From Niabella insulamsoli (GTDB lineage Bacteria; Bacteroidota; Bacteroidia; Chitinophagales; Chitinophagaceae), in NCBI RefSeq assembly GCF_039652435.2, contig NZ_CP190246.1, positions 1,426,001 to 1,490,000 of the forward strand: DNA of 64,000 nucleotides, given 5' to 3'. Numbering within the stretch: position 1 is the stretch's first letter; every line of letters begins with the position of its first letter. A program made the position numbers and the translations under genes. The notes under the pieces are model-generated. The model saw only the letters and a list, made by a program, of their open reading frames with translations, did not search any database and was not told the origin of the DNA. Positions 44,908-52,585 of the stretch are shown in pieces.

Positions 44908-45981
44908 ATGGAATCATTCATTACCAAAAATTATCAGTTTCTAGTGGGCGACCACAAGGGAAATGCCGTCATTTGGATCCGGTTTCCTAAAGACGAGGCC
45001 TTGATCAGGCATTTAAAACACCACACCAAAGCCCGCTGGAGTGCCTCCCGGCGCTGCTGGTATGTGAATGATATCGCCAATTACCGCACCCTGTTTGGCC
45101 TGCCGCCAAAAATTATATCCAAAGCCGCTTTGTTAACGGTGCACGAAATGAACTTGCCTGTTTTAAAGAGATACACGGAGCAGCTGCAATTAAAAGCCTA
45201 CAGCCCCAATACCATGCGCACCTACACGGTAGAGTTTGTTCAGTTTCTCGCCGCCATTAAGCAATATCCTGCTCAAAACATAACCGCCGAAAAACTGCGC
45301 AGCTATTTTCTATACTGCGTGCAAACATTAAAGCTTAGCGAAAACCATTTACACAGCCGCCTTAATGCTGTAAAATTTTATTACGACCAGGTACTAAAGC
45401 GGGAACGCTTTTTTGCTGATATCCCACGGCCTAAAAAACCGGCGACGTTACCCAGGGCCATCACCTCGAGGGATATAAAAAAAATGCTCCAGGCAGTCAA
45501 AAACGACAAGCACCTGCTACTGCTTCAATTATGTTATGGTATGGGGCTGCGTGTAAGTGAAGTGGTAAACATTAAAGTGGAGCATATAGACAGCAAGGCG
45601 ATGCGCGTGCTGATACAGCGGGGAAAAGGTAAAAAAGACAGGTATGTAAACCTGCCAGAATCCCTGCTGCCGGCGTTGCGCACTTATTATAAAACTTACA
45701 AGCCGGCTGTGTGGCTGTTTGAAGGGCAATATGGCGGCCAATACTCGGTGCGCAGCGCGCAGGCCATTTTTAAAAGCGCAATGAAAGCTGCGGGCATCAA
45801 CAAAACGGTGGGCATTCATAGCCTGCGACATAGCTATGCCACGCATTTGCTGGAATATGGAACAGATATTTCTTTTATTCAAAAATTATTGGGCCATAAT
45901 GATGTTAAAACCACCCTGCGTTATGCACACGTCGCCCAACCAGCATTGCGCCAAATTAAAAGCCCCTTGGACCGGCTGTAA
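44908..45981 (+). CDS. Tyrosine recombinase (integron-integrase-like, without IntI insertion)
   Basis: The protein has 357 residues from the ATG at 44908; codons further upstream open on TTG inside the inverted repeat. An extra N-terminal domain (about 1-65, with WSASRRCWYVND) precedes the SAM-like core-binding domain (about 85-165) and the catalytic domain. Catalytic residues are Arg215 (GMGLRVSE), Lys240 (RGKGKKDR), His304 and Arg307 (HSLRHSYATHLLE), His330 (LLGHNDVKTT) and the nucleophile Tyr339 (LRYAHV). The tail KSPLDRL resembles the RSPLD end of IntI proteins, yet only about 58 residues separate the Lys and HxxR regions, so the IntI-specific insertion appears absent. It is divergent from the cassette genes, as intI is in integrons. 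Bacteroidota also have chromosomal integrases of this shape, so its role in the array is inferred. Confidence 0.85.
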   Translation: MESFITKNYQFLVGDHKGNAVIWIRFPKDEALIRHLKHHTKARWSASRRCWYVNDIANYRTLFGLPPKIISKAALLTVHEMNLPVLKRYTEQLQLKAYSPNTMRTYTVEFVQFLAAIKQYPAQNITAEKLRSYFLYCVQTLKLSENHLHSRLNAVKFYYDQVLKRERFFADIPRPKKPATLPRAITSRDIKKMLQAVKNDKHLLLLQLCYGMGLRVSEVVNIKVEHIDSKAMRVLIQRGKGKKDRYVNLPESLLPALRTYYKTYKPAVWLFEGQYGGQYSVRSAQAIFKSAMKAAGINKTVGIHSLRHSYATHLLEYGTDISFIQKLLGHNDVKTTLRYAHVAQPALRQIKSPLDRL

Positions 45982-46187
45982 CCGCGCCGGCCAGGAAAAC
46001 CGCCTTCATAAAGTAGCGTCGCTAAACAAAACGACGATATGTATTGTTAGTTGATGGGCTGCTGCGCCTGGAAGGTTTAGCCACGCATCAAGCGGGGCCG
46101 CAGCCTGAAAGGGGCGGAACTGAAGTTGAGATATGATTACAGCCGAAAGCCCCAATCATTCCATCTAAAAAGTATTATTTTCGCATC

Positions 46188-47099
46188 ATGACGGAACTAC
46201 CGGTGACAACAAGAGTGAAAAAGCCCGACTGGCTGCGTGTGAAACTTCCGATCGGGGAGGAGTACAAACATGTGCGCGGGCTCGTGGATACCCATAAACT
46301 GCATACCATTTGCGAGAGCGGCAATTGCCCCAATATGGGCGAATGCTGGGGCGCAGGGACCGCTACTTTTATGATTTTGGGGAATGTTTGCACGAGAAGC
46401 TGCGGGTTTTGTGCCGTCGCTACCGGGCGCCCATTAGCCGTGGATTATGACGAGCCGCAGCGCGTAGCCGAAGCGATTTTTTTAATGAAAGTGAAACATG
46501 CTGTGATTACCTCCGTCGATCGCGATGAACTGAAAGATGGCGGCGCGCAGATCTGGCATAATACGATTAAAGCGGTGAAAGCCCTCAATCCGGGCACCAC
46601 GCTCGAAACCCTGATTCCGGATTTTAAAGGTAAAAAAGAAGATATTCAAACGGTGATGGAAGCGGCGCCGGAAGTGATTTCTCACAACATTGAAACGGTG
46701 GAACGACTGACCCGCCAGGTGCGCATCCAGGCAAAATACTGGCGCAGCATGGAAGTGATCCGCACGCTGAAAGAAGGCGGCATCCGCACGAAAAGCGGCA
46801 TCATGCTCGGGCTTGGCGAAACCAAAGAGGAAGTAGTGCAAACCATGCAGGATCTGAAAGACAATGGCTGTGATGTGGTGACGATCGGCCAGTACCTGCA
46901 GCCCACCCAAAAGCATTTGCCGGTGCAGCGTTTTGTACATCCCGATGAGTTTGCTTATTATAAAGATGCGGGTTATGAAATGGGGCTCGATTATGTGGAA
47001 AGCGGGCCGCTGGTTCGGTCTTCTTATCATAGCGAAAGGCATGTATTTCCGGGTCTGGGAAGAAAAGAGTGGGAGCAAAGCAAGAAATTTTTTGTGTAA
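46188..47099 (+). CDS. lipA: Lipoyl synthase
   Basis: This 303-residue radical-SAM enzyme inserts two sulfur atoms into octanoyl groups on lipoyl domains of 2-oxoacid dehydrogenases. Both iron-sulfur sites are visible: the auxiliary cluster cysteines Cys42, Cys47 and Cys53 (CESGNCPNMGECW) and the radical-SAM CxxxCxxC at Cys68, Cys72 and Cys75 (CTRSCGFC). The C-terminal RSSYHSERH carries the serine ligand of the auxiliary cluster. Length and start are normal. A 206-base gap without clear features separates it from the recombinase. A hairpin follows. Confidence 0.97.
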   Translation: MTELPVTTRVKKPDWLRVKLPIGEEYKHVRGLVDTHKLHTICESGNCPNMGECWGAGTATFMILGNVCTRSCGFCAVATGRPLAVDYDEPQRVAEAIFLMKVKHAVITSVDRDELKDGGAQIWHNTIKAVKALNPGTTLETLIPDFKGKKEDIQTVMEAAPEVISHNIETVERLTRQVRIQAKYWRSMEVIRTLKEGGIRTKSGIMLGLGETKEEVVQTMQDLKDNGCDVVTIGQYLQPTQKHLPVQRFVHPDEFAYYKDAGYEMGLDYVESGPLVRSSYHSERHVFPGLGRKEWEQSKKFFV

Positions 47100-47191
47100 T
47101 TTTTATGGCTCCGGCTGCCGAACCTATGGCATCGGTATTGCCACGCTCGGTTTATCGTTCCGGTTATAGGGCAACTTATATAAACGTTGTT

Positions 47192-47214
47192 ATGGCGCGC
47201 CGCAGGCGCGCCAT
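47192..47214 (+). terminator. Perfect GC-rich hairpin after lipA
   Basis: ATGGCGCGCC, loop GCA, GGCGCGCCAT: a 10-base-pair perfect stem that contains GGCGCGCC on each side. Only CATTTTA follows, so termination strength is uncertain. It also lies just ahead of the GNAT gene. Confidence 0.5.
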
Positions 47215-47279
47215 CATTTTACACAAAATGTATAAAAACGATCGTTGCAAAACAACGGGCAAAAATTTTTAAAGCACAA

Positions 47280-47804
47280 GTGGAACAAATAGAAATAAAA
47301 CGTATAACACCGCACGATGTAACGGCGTTGCAAAACATCGCGATACAAACCTTTCAGGAAACCTTCTCAGCTTCGAACACCGAAGCGGATATGCAGCAAT
47401 ATCTGAAGGACAATTTTACGATTGAAAAACTTACCATAGCGCTTGAAGAAAAAAACGCCCGGTTTTATTTTGCCCTCCTTAACGAAACCGTTCTTGGATA
47501 TTTAAAAATCAACACGGGGGCGGCTCAAACCGAACTAAAAAAGGAACATTCCTTAGAGATTGAACGTATTTATGTGCTGAAAGATTTCCAGGGAAAACGC
47601 GTAGGGCAATTGCTTTACGATAAAGCCTTGGAAATAGCGCGGGAGGAAAAAGTTGACTACGTTTGGCTGGGCGTTTGGGAAGAAAATATGCGGGCGCTCC
47701 ACTTTTATAAGAAGAACGGGTTTGTCGCTTTTGATCAACACATTTTCAAGCTGGGCGATGATGATCAAATTGATATTATGATGAAGCTGCCGCTGAAAGG
47801 GTAG
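47280..47804 (+). CDS. GNAT-family N-acetyltransferase
   Basis: The protein has about 174 residues from a GTG at 47280; the longer frame begins on TTG inside the upstream hairpin zone, and no earlier ATG exists. The acetyl-CoA-binding motif A is clear (IERIYVLKDFQGKRVGQLLY), followed by motif B (YVWLGVWEENMRALHFYKKN and GFVAF). Close relatives are annotated as diamine or ribosomal-protein acetyltransferases; the substrate here is unknown. It is a single gene. Confidence 0.88.
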   Translation: MEQIEIKRITPHDVTALQNIAIQTFQETFSASNTEADMQQYLKDNFTIEKLTIALEEKNARFYFALLNETVLGYLKINTGAAQTELKKEHSLEIERIYVLKDFQGKRVGQLLYDKALEIAREEKVDYVWLGVWEENMRALHFYKKNGFVAFDQHIFKLGDDDQIDIMMKLPLKG

Positions 47805-47885
47805 CGGGGGTGCTGCCTTTTTGCATAGATGCCAACCACAGATCTGATCGACCTTAGGCCGCCGTTCAATGTAATTTAATTGTTG

Positions 47886-48383
47886 TCATGCGCCGCTTGC
47901 GAGCAGCGATTGCAGGTCGAGTGGTTTAGTGTACATGTCCACGCTGCCGTCCGCTTTGAGCGGCCAGTCTTCTTTGGGTTTGTCCCAATACAGTTCAACG
48001 CCATTACCATCCGGGTCATCCAGGTAAATCGCTTCAGAAACGCCGTGGTCGGCAGCGCCGGTTAAAGGATATTGCGCGTCGATCAATCGCTGTAAGGCGA
48101 TGGCCAAATCCTTCCGTTCGGGATAAAGTATGGCTGTGTGGTATAGGCCTGGAGCGCTTTCCGGCGCTTTTTTTCCGCCGAGACTGTGCCAGGTGTTCAG
48201 CCCGATATGGTGGTGGTATCCGCCCGCCGAAATGAAAGCTGCCTGCGTTCCGTACTTTGTTGTTATTTCAAATCCCAATAAATCGACGTAGAATGCGAGC
48301 GCCTGCTGCAGGTCGGTCACTTTCAAATGAACGTGTCCGATGCGTGTAGCCGCGGGGATGCGATAGGTCTTTTCAAGATGCAT
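47886..48383 (-). CDS. VOC-family protein (CatE-like dioxygenase type)
   Basis: The protein has 165 residues. The N-terminal betaalphabetabetabeta unit begins RIGHVHLKVTDLQQALAFYV with the metal ligand His, followed by GGYHHHIGLNTW. The second unit has YHTAILYPERKDLAIALQRL and the motif YLDDPDGNGVELYWD with the last metal ligand Glu. The ligand pattern and the DPDGNGVELYWD block resemble catechol-2,3-dioxygenase-like CatE proteins, though many close relatives are uncharacterised. It is a single gene on the minus strand, converging with the GNAT gene. Confidence 0.85.
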   Translation of the reverse strand: MHLEKTYRIPAATRIGHVHLKVTDLQQALAFYVDLLGFEITTKYGTQAAFISAGGYHHHIGLNTWHSLGGKKAPESAPGLYHTAILYPERKDLAIALQRLIDAQYPLTGAADHGVSEAIYLDDPDGNGVELYWDKPKEDWPLKADGSVDMYTKPLDLQSLLASGA

Positions 48384-48442
48384 TGCGATCGCTGGTTTTG
48401 GGTCAATTATATAAGAGGAAGAGCAGCATTCTTAATGCGCTT

Positions 48443-49411
48443 TTATTTTTCCCATACCAGGGCGCTGGCGCCCAAAATGGCAGCGTCTGCTTCTTTTAGT
48501 TCGCTAAATACCAGTTTTACTTTATTCTGAAAAATGGGTAGCAGGTTTTTTTCCATGTGCTCCCGCGTGGGTTTCATGATATAGTCGCCCGCTTTGATCA
48601 CGCCGCCGAACAAAATGATGGCTTCCGGCGAAGAAAACATAATAAAGTTAGCCAGGGCTTCGCCCAATATTTGTCCGGAGTAGCGAAACACTTCTTTGGC
48701 AATTTCATCACCTTTGTTGGCTGCTTCAAAAACAGCTTTTGAGTCCAGCTGTTCTTCCGGAATCTCATTCAATAAAGAATCGGGGTTTTCTGCTCTTAAT
48801 TTTTTTGCGGTTACGGTAATACCAGTGGCCGAACAATAAGCTTCGAGCGAACCGTGAGCGCCGGTGCTGTAATGCTTGCGTCCACCCGGGCGAACGATGA
48901 TATGCCCTAGTTCGCCGGCGAAACCATCATGCCCATAAACCACCTGCCCATTGCAGACAATGCCGCTACCCACGCCGGTGCCGAGCGTGATCATAATAAA
49001 ATCTTTCATGCCACGTGCGGCGCCATACATCATTTCTCCCATCGCTGCCGCGTTAGCGTCGTTGGTAAGCGTGCAGGGCACACCAAATTTTTTACCAATC
49101 AGGTCGGCAATATTAATCGTTCCCTTCCAGGGGAGATTGGGCGCATATTCAATGGCCCCCGTGTAGTAGTTGCCATTAGGCGCGCCGACGCCAATACCTT
49201 TTAGTTTGTAGTCGGTTTCAAATTTTTCCACCAGCGGTTGCAGCGAGGTGTAAAGCGCATCCACATATTCTTCTATCGTGGGGAAAATATCGGTTTTAAT
49301 ATCTCCTTTATCAAAGATCGACCCGCGGTGATTCACTAATCCAAATTTTGTATTGGTTCCGCCAATATCTATTCCAATCACCATTTCTTTTGATAAATCG
49401 TAAACGCCCAT
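48443..49411 (-). CDS. ROK-family sugar kinase lacking the usual zinc motif
   Basis: The protein has about 322 residues from the ATG at 49411 (ATGs at 49453 and 49384 are also in frame). The phosphate motif GIDIGGTNTKFGLV, GVGAPNGNY, LTNDANAAAMGE with the catalytic Asp, and ITLGTGVGSGIV are intact. ELGHIIVRPGGRKHYSTGAH stands where ROK proteins have CxCGxxGC, so the zinc-binding cysteines are missing. It probably phosphorylates glucose or a related hexose. It lies 64 bases after a FucP-type transporter on the same strand, making a transport-kinase unit. Confidence 0.9.
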   Translation of the reverse strand: MGVYDLSKEMVIGIDIGGTNTKFGLVNHRGSIFDKGDIKTDIFPTIEEYVDALYTSLQPLVEKFETDYKLKGIGVGAPNGNYYTGAIEYAPNLPWKGTINIADLIGKKFGVPCTLTNDANAAAMGEMMYGAARGMKDFIMITLGTGVGSGIVCNGQVVYGHDGFAGELGHIIVRPGGRKHYSTGAHGSLEAYCSATGITVTAKKLRAENPDSLLNEIPEEQLDSKAVFEAANKGDEIAKEVFRYSGQILGEALANFIMFSSPEAIILFGGVIKAGDYIMKPTREHMEKNLLPIFQNKVKLVFSELKEADAAILGASALVWEK

Positions 49412-49475
49412 TTCTGTAATAAATTTTTTTTTAATTGTGATATAGCAAAACATGCAAAGCGCTGATCAAAACGAG

Positions 49476-50927
49476 TTAATGGCCGGGCCCGGCCTTAACG
49501 TCATAATCAATTCCCTGCTGTTTTAAAACAGCTTTTGCCTTGATGGCATAATACGCAAGATATGCAAAACAGGCCACACCTGTGAAATAAGAAAATTGAA
49601 TACCCAGCAAATGGGGCGATGCCAGGTAACCCTGTAGCAGGCTGATAAAGCCGCCGCCCATGATCATTAAGATGAGCAGGCTCGATCCTTTGTTAGTGTG
49701 CTTTCCAAGTCCCGCAATCGCAAGCGTAAAAATACAAGGCCATAGCGTAGAGCAGAATAAACCCACGCTTATGAAAGCGAAAACGCTTACCATGCCATCC
49801 GCAAAAATGCCAATCAACAAAGCCACAATAGCCATGCAGCTAAATATCAACAGCTGCCGCGCCGGATTGCCTTTGCTCAGTAAGTCACAAATGACAAGCG
49901 CTACAATAATTAAGGCATACACGGGGAAAGGCGTGATGTCATGATTGGCAATCTTATTTACAAGAAGAAAAACACCAAAAGCAATGTAGGGCATCAGGAA
50001 TCGCAAAATGCTTTTTGCACTATTGGAAATATTAAAAGCGCCGATCGATCCTGTCCATCTTCCAATCATCAGGCTCGCCCAGAACAACGACACATAAGGA
50101 GCGATCTGATCAGTTGGTGTGTTTAAATGCTCTTTCATAAATTCGGGCAGGTTGGCCGCAGTGCTTACTTCTACGCCCACATACACAAAGATGGCGATCA
50201 TGCCCATTACCAATTGGGGATAGGCAAGCGCGCTCGGTTTGTGTAATACTTTAGCGCTGTTTTCACTTTCTTCGTCGGCTACTTCGTCAAGATTAATTTT
50301 ATTAGGAACAGACGAGAACTTGAAAATTAACGCCACTAAAATAAACGCTAAACCCAGGATGAGATAAGGTATTTTAATGCTTTGAATGTCGGCGCTGGCA
50401 TTGCCGCCCGTTGCCGACCCAAAAATCGCAAAGCTCACAATCAAAGGGCCAATAGTAGTTCCGAAATTGTTGATGCCGCCAGCCATACTCAGTCGCTGAG
50501 AGCCCAGCCGCGGATCGCCCATAATAATGGCCAGTGGGTTAGCAGCTGTTTGTTGCAACGAAAAACCCAGTCCGACAATAAACAAGCCGGTAATAAACAG
50601 CGGGAACGATGCCTGCTCGGCAGCCGGGTAAAAAAGCAGCGTGCCCAAAGCCGAAATAATAAGGCCGGTGGCAATGCCGTTTTTGTAACCGAGGCGTTCT
50701 AAAAGATCCTGCCCGATCAGCTTGCTGATAAAAAGAAAAATTAAGGATCCCACGGTATAGGCGACATAAAAAGCGAAGGCAACCAATTGTGATTGCCACT
50801 GCTGCAGATGAAGCTGTTCTTTAAAAACGGGAATCAGAATGTCGTTGCTGGCTGCAACAAAGCCCCAAAAAAAGAACACGATAATCAGTGTTCCAAATTG
50901 AGACCACCTGGTAGTTTGTGTGCTCAT
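49476..50927 (-). CDS. FucP/GluP-type sugar:H+ symporter (MFS)
   Basis: The protein has 483 residues with 12 predicted membrane helices. The start (IIVFFFWGFVAASNDILIPV) and QQTAANPLAIIMG are characteristic of the FucP branch, which imports fucose, glucose or related monosaccharides in Bacteroidota. The cytoplasmic loop in the middle is charged. It is transcribed with the ROK kinase and is divergent from glgA, sharing a 126-base intergenic region. The sugar cannot be fixed from sequence. Confidence 0.92.
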   Translation of the reverse strand: MSTQTTRWSQFGTLIIVFFFWGFVAASNDILIPVFKEQLHLQQWQSQLVAFAFYVAYTVGSLIFLFISKLIGQDLLERLGYKNGIATGLIISALGTLLFYPAAEQASFPLFITGLFIVGLGFSLQQTAANPLAIIMGDPRLGSQRLSMAGGINNFGTTIGPLIVSFAIFGSATGGNASADIQSIKIPYLILGLAFILVALIFKFSSVPNKINLDEVADEESENSAKVLHKPSALAYPQLVMGMIAIFVYVGVEVSTAANLPEFMKEHLNTPTDQIAPYVSLFWASLMIGRWTGSIGAFNISNSAKSILRFLMPYIAFGVFLLVNKIANHDITPFPVYALIIVALVICDLLSKGNPARQLLIFSCMAIVALLIGIFADGMVSVFAFISVGLFCSTLWPCIFTLAIAGLGKHTNKGSSLLILMIMGGGFISLLQGYLASPHLLGIQFSYFTGVACFAYLAYYAIKAKAVLKQQGIDYDVKAGPGH

Positions 50928-51004
50928 TTCAATCGTTTTAACAATAGCTGGTAAATGTAGAAATATAAACCGTAATTAAAAATTTTAAATTAAACTGAAT
51001 GTTT

Positions 51005-51034
51005 TTTGTTTTATACAAAATATTACTACTTTTA
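51005..51034 (+). promoter_or_regulatory. Probable glgA promoter
   Basis: TTTG (51005-51008), an 18-base spacer and TACTTTTA (51027-51034) match the Bacteroidota boxes except for the last base. It lies 20 bases before the glgA start. Confidence 0.5.
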
Positions 51035-51053
51035 AGCGAACCAATTATTATTT

Positions 51054-52475
51054 ATGGAAATTGTTCATATATCGGCAGAATGCTATCCCATGGCAAAAGC
51101 AGGCGGGCTGGGTGATGTGGTGGGTGCGCTTCCCAAGTATCAAAATGAATTGGGGCATGTGGCGAAAGTGGTAATGCCTATGTACAGAACGAAATTTTTG
51201 TACGATAACGAATGGGAGCTGGTGCACGAAGGCGGGCAGGCGCTCGGGAATCATTGGTTTAAATACAGCGTCATTAAAGAGAAAACCAACAAGCTGGGTT
51301 TTGATTTATACCTGATTGATATCAATGGCGTATTAGACAGGGAAAAGATTTATGGTTATGATGACGACACCGAGCGTTTTGTTTCTTTTCAACTGGCGGT
51401 TTGTGATTGGATGAGCCGTTGGCAGCACAAGCCCGATATTATTCACTGCCATGATCACCAGGCAGGCTTTATTCCCTTCTTCTGCAAACATGTTTATGCT
51501 TTCCGCTATCAGCTTGCCGACATTCCTACTGTTTTTACGATCCATAATGGCCAATACCAGGGCCAGTTTAGCTGGGATAAATATTATCTGATTCCAGCCT
51601 ACGACACCTGGAATTGGGGTTACCTGGATTGGAATAATGATATCAACCCCATGGCATCTGCCATTAAATGCGCCTGGAAGGTAACTACCGTAAGTCCTAA
51701 TTATATGGAAGAGCTGCGCCACTCGGCTGCCGGCCTCGAAGCGTTGTTTGAATACGAGAAAGGCAAGTGTAGCGGAATTATCAATGGAATCGATACGGAA
51801 GTTTGGGATCCTGCAACCGATCCTTACCTGATTAAAAATTATGACAGTAAGTCGGTGGCGGAAGGAAAGGCTGTTCATAAAACGGAACTGGTAAAGCAGT
51901 TTGGCCTCGATCCCAACAAGCCGTTGATTAGTTTTATTGGCAGGCTGGTAGATGAAAAAGCCGCCGACCTGTTGCCGGAAGCGATTAGCCAGTCTGTTTA
52001 TCAGTATGGTGGAAAAACTTCTTTTTTGATTTTAGGATCCGGCAACCCCTATGTGGAATCGGCATTAGCCGATATGAACAAATCCTTGCGAGGTTATGTA
52101 AACAGCTATATCGGTTACAGCGAATCGCTCAGCCATGTTATCTATGCAGGTTCCGACTTTTTGCTGATGCCAAGCCGCGTAGAACCCTGCGGACTGAATC
52201 AAATGTATGCGCTTCGATATGGAACCATTCCTATCGTCAGAAATGTCGGAGGGTTGAAAGACACAGTCATCGATTACGGCGAACCCGATGGCTTTGGGCT
52301 CACCATGGAACAATCAAGCGTTGGTGATATAGCCTACGCTGTAGGCCGCGCCATTGAACTGTTTGAAAAAAAGCCGAACCAGTTTGCAACTATCCGGGAA
52401 CAAATTATGGCAATCGATCACAGCTGGACCACCTCCGCTGCAAAGTATATTGAACTGTATCAATCACTTTCTTAA
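51054..52475 (+). CDS. glgA: Glycogen synthase (ADP-glucose, GT5)
   Basis: This 473-residue enzyme transfers glucose from ADP-glucose to alpha-1,4-glucan. The N-terminal nucleotide-sugar motif is KAGGL at Lys15-Leu19 (MAKAGGLGDVVGALP). IHCHDHQAGFIP carries the conserved His, SFIGRLVDEKAAD starts the second Rossmann domain, and LMPSRVEPCGLNQMYALRYG holds the catalytic-site Glu and Cys region of GT5 enzymes. The start at 51054 is an ATG placed 20 bases after a likely promoter. glgC follows, making a glycogen-synthesis pair. Confidence 0.95.
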   Translation: MEIVHISAECYPMAKAGGLGDVVGALPKYQNELGHVAKVVMPMYRTKFLYDNEWELVHEGGQALGNHWFKYSVIKEKTNKLGFDLYLIDINGVLDREKIYGYDDDTERFVSFQLAVCDWMSRWQHKPDIIHCHDHQAGFIPFFCKHVYAFRYQLADIPTVFTIHNGQYQGQFSWDKYYLIPAYDTWNWGYLDWNNDINPMASAIKCAWKVTTVSPNYMEELRHSAAGLEALFEYEKGKCSGIINGIDTEVWDPATDPYLIKNYDSKSVAEGKAVHKTELVKQFGLDPNKPLISFIGRLVDEKAADLLPEAISQSVYQYGGKTSFLILGSGNPYVESALADMNKSLRGYVNSYIGYSESLSHVIYAGSDFLLMPSRVEPCGLNQMYALRYGTIPIVRNVGGLKDTVIDYGEPDGFGLTMEQSSVGDIAYAVGRAIELFEKKPNQFATIREQIMAIDHSWTTSAAKYIELYQSLS

Positions 52476-52585
52476 ATTTTTCGAAGGCATTTATGGCAGC
52501 TACGCACCGAGTTTAGGAGAAATAATTAAATCTATTGATAAAGCCGCCCTTAACCATTCATGAAAAAACTTTAAAAATAAATCGT

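Larger units (their letters stand above)
38962..45981. mobile_element. Integron-like cassette array with divergent tyrosine recombinase
   Basis: A tyrosine recombinase on the plus strand (44908-45981) is divergent from a leftward array of small AT-rich genes. The genes, or gene pairs, are separated by imperfect palindromes with an AAC core on one side and a GTT core on the other. In cassette direction the order is: site a, toxin-antitoxin, site b, lipoprotein plus small membrane protein, site c, leucine-rich-repeat protein, site d, short membrane protein, half site e, IS3 fragment, site f, DUF7832-like protein, half site g. Array genes end close to the next site (11-41 bases; the IS3 fragment ends at it), share orientation and are unrelated to each other. 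This is the layout of an integron. That the recombinase drives this array is inferred from position. Confidence 0.65.

Noticed and set aside
46040..46060. GTTAGTTGATGGGC after the recombinase, similar to the core of site d
   Set aside because: No inverted partner nearby, so it is likely chance.
46482..47078. 198-codon minus-strand frame inside lipA
   Set aside because: Antisense shadow, His/Phe-rich as expected from the reverse of a coding strand.
51333..51878. 181-codon minus-strand frame inside glgA
   Set aside because: Antisense shadow without family motifs.
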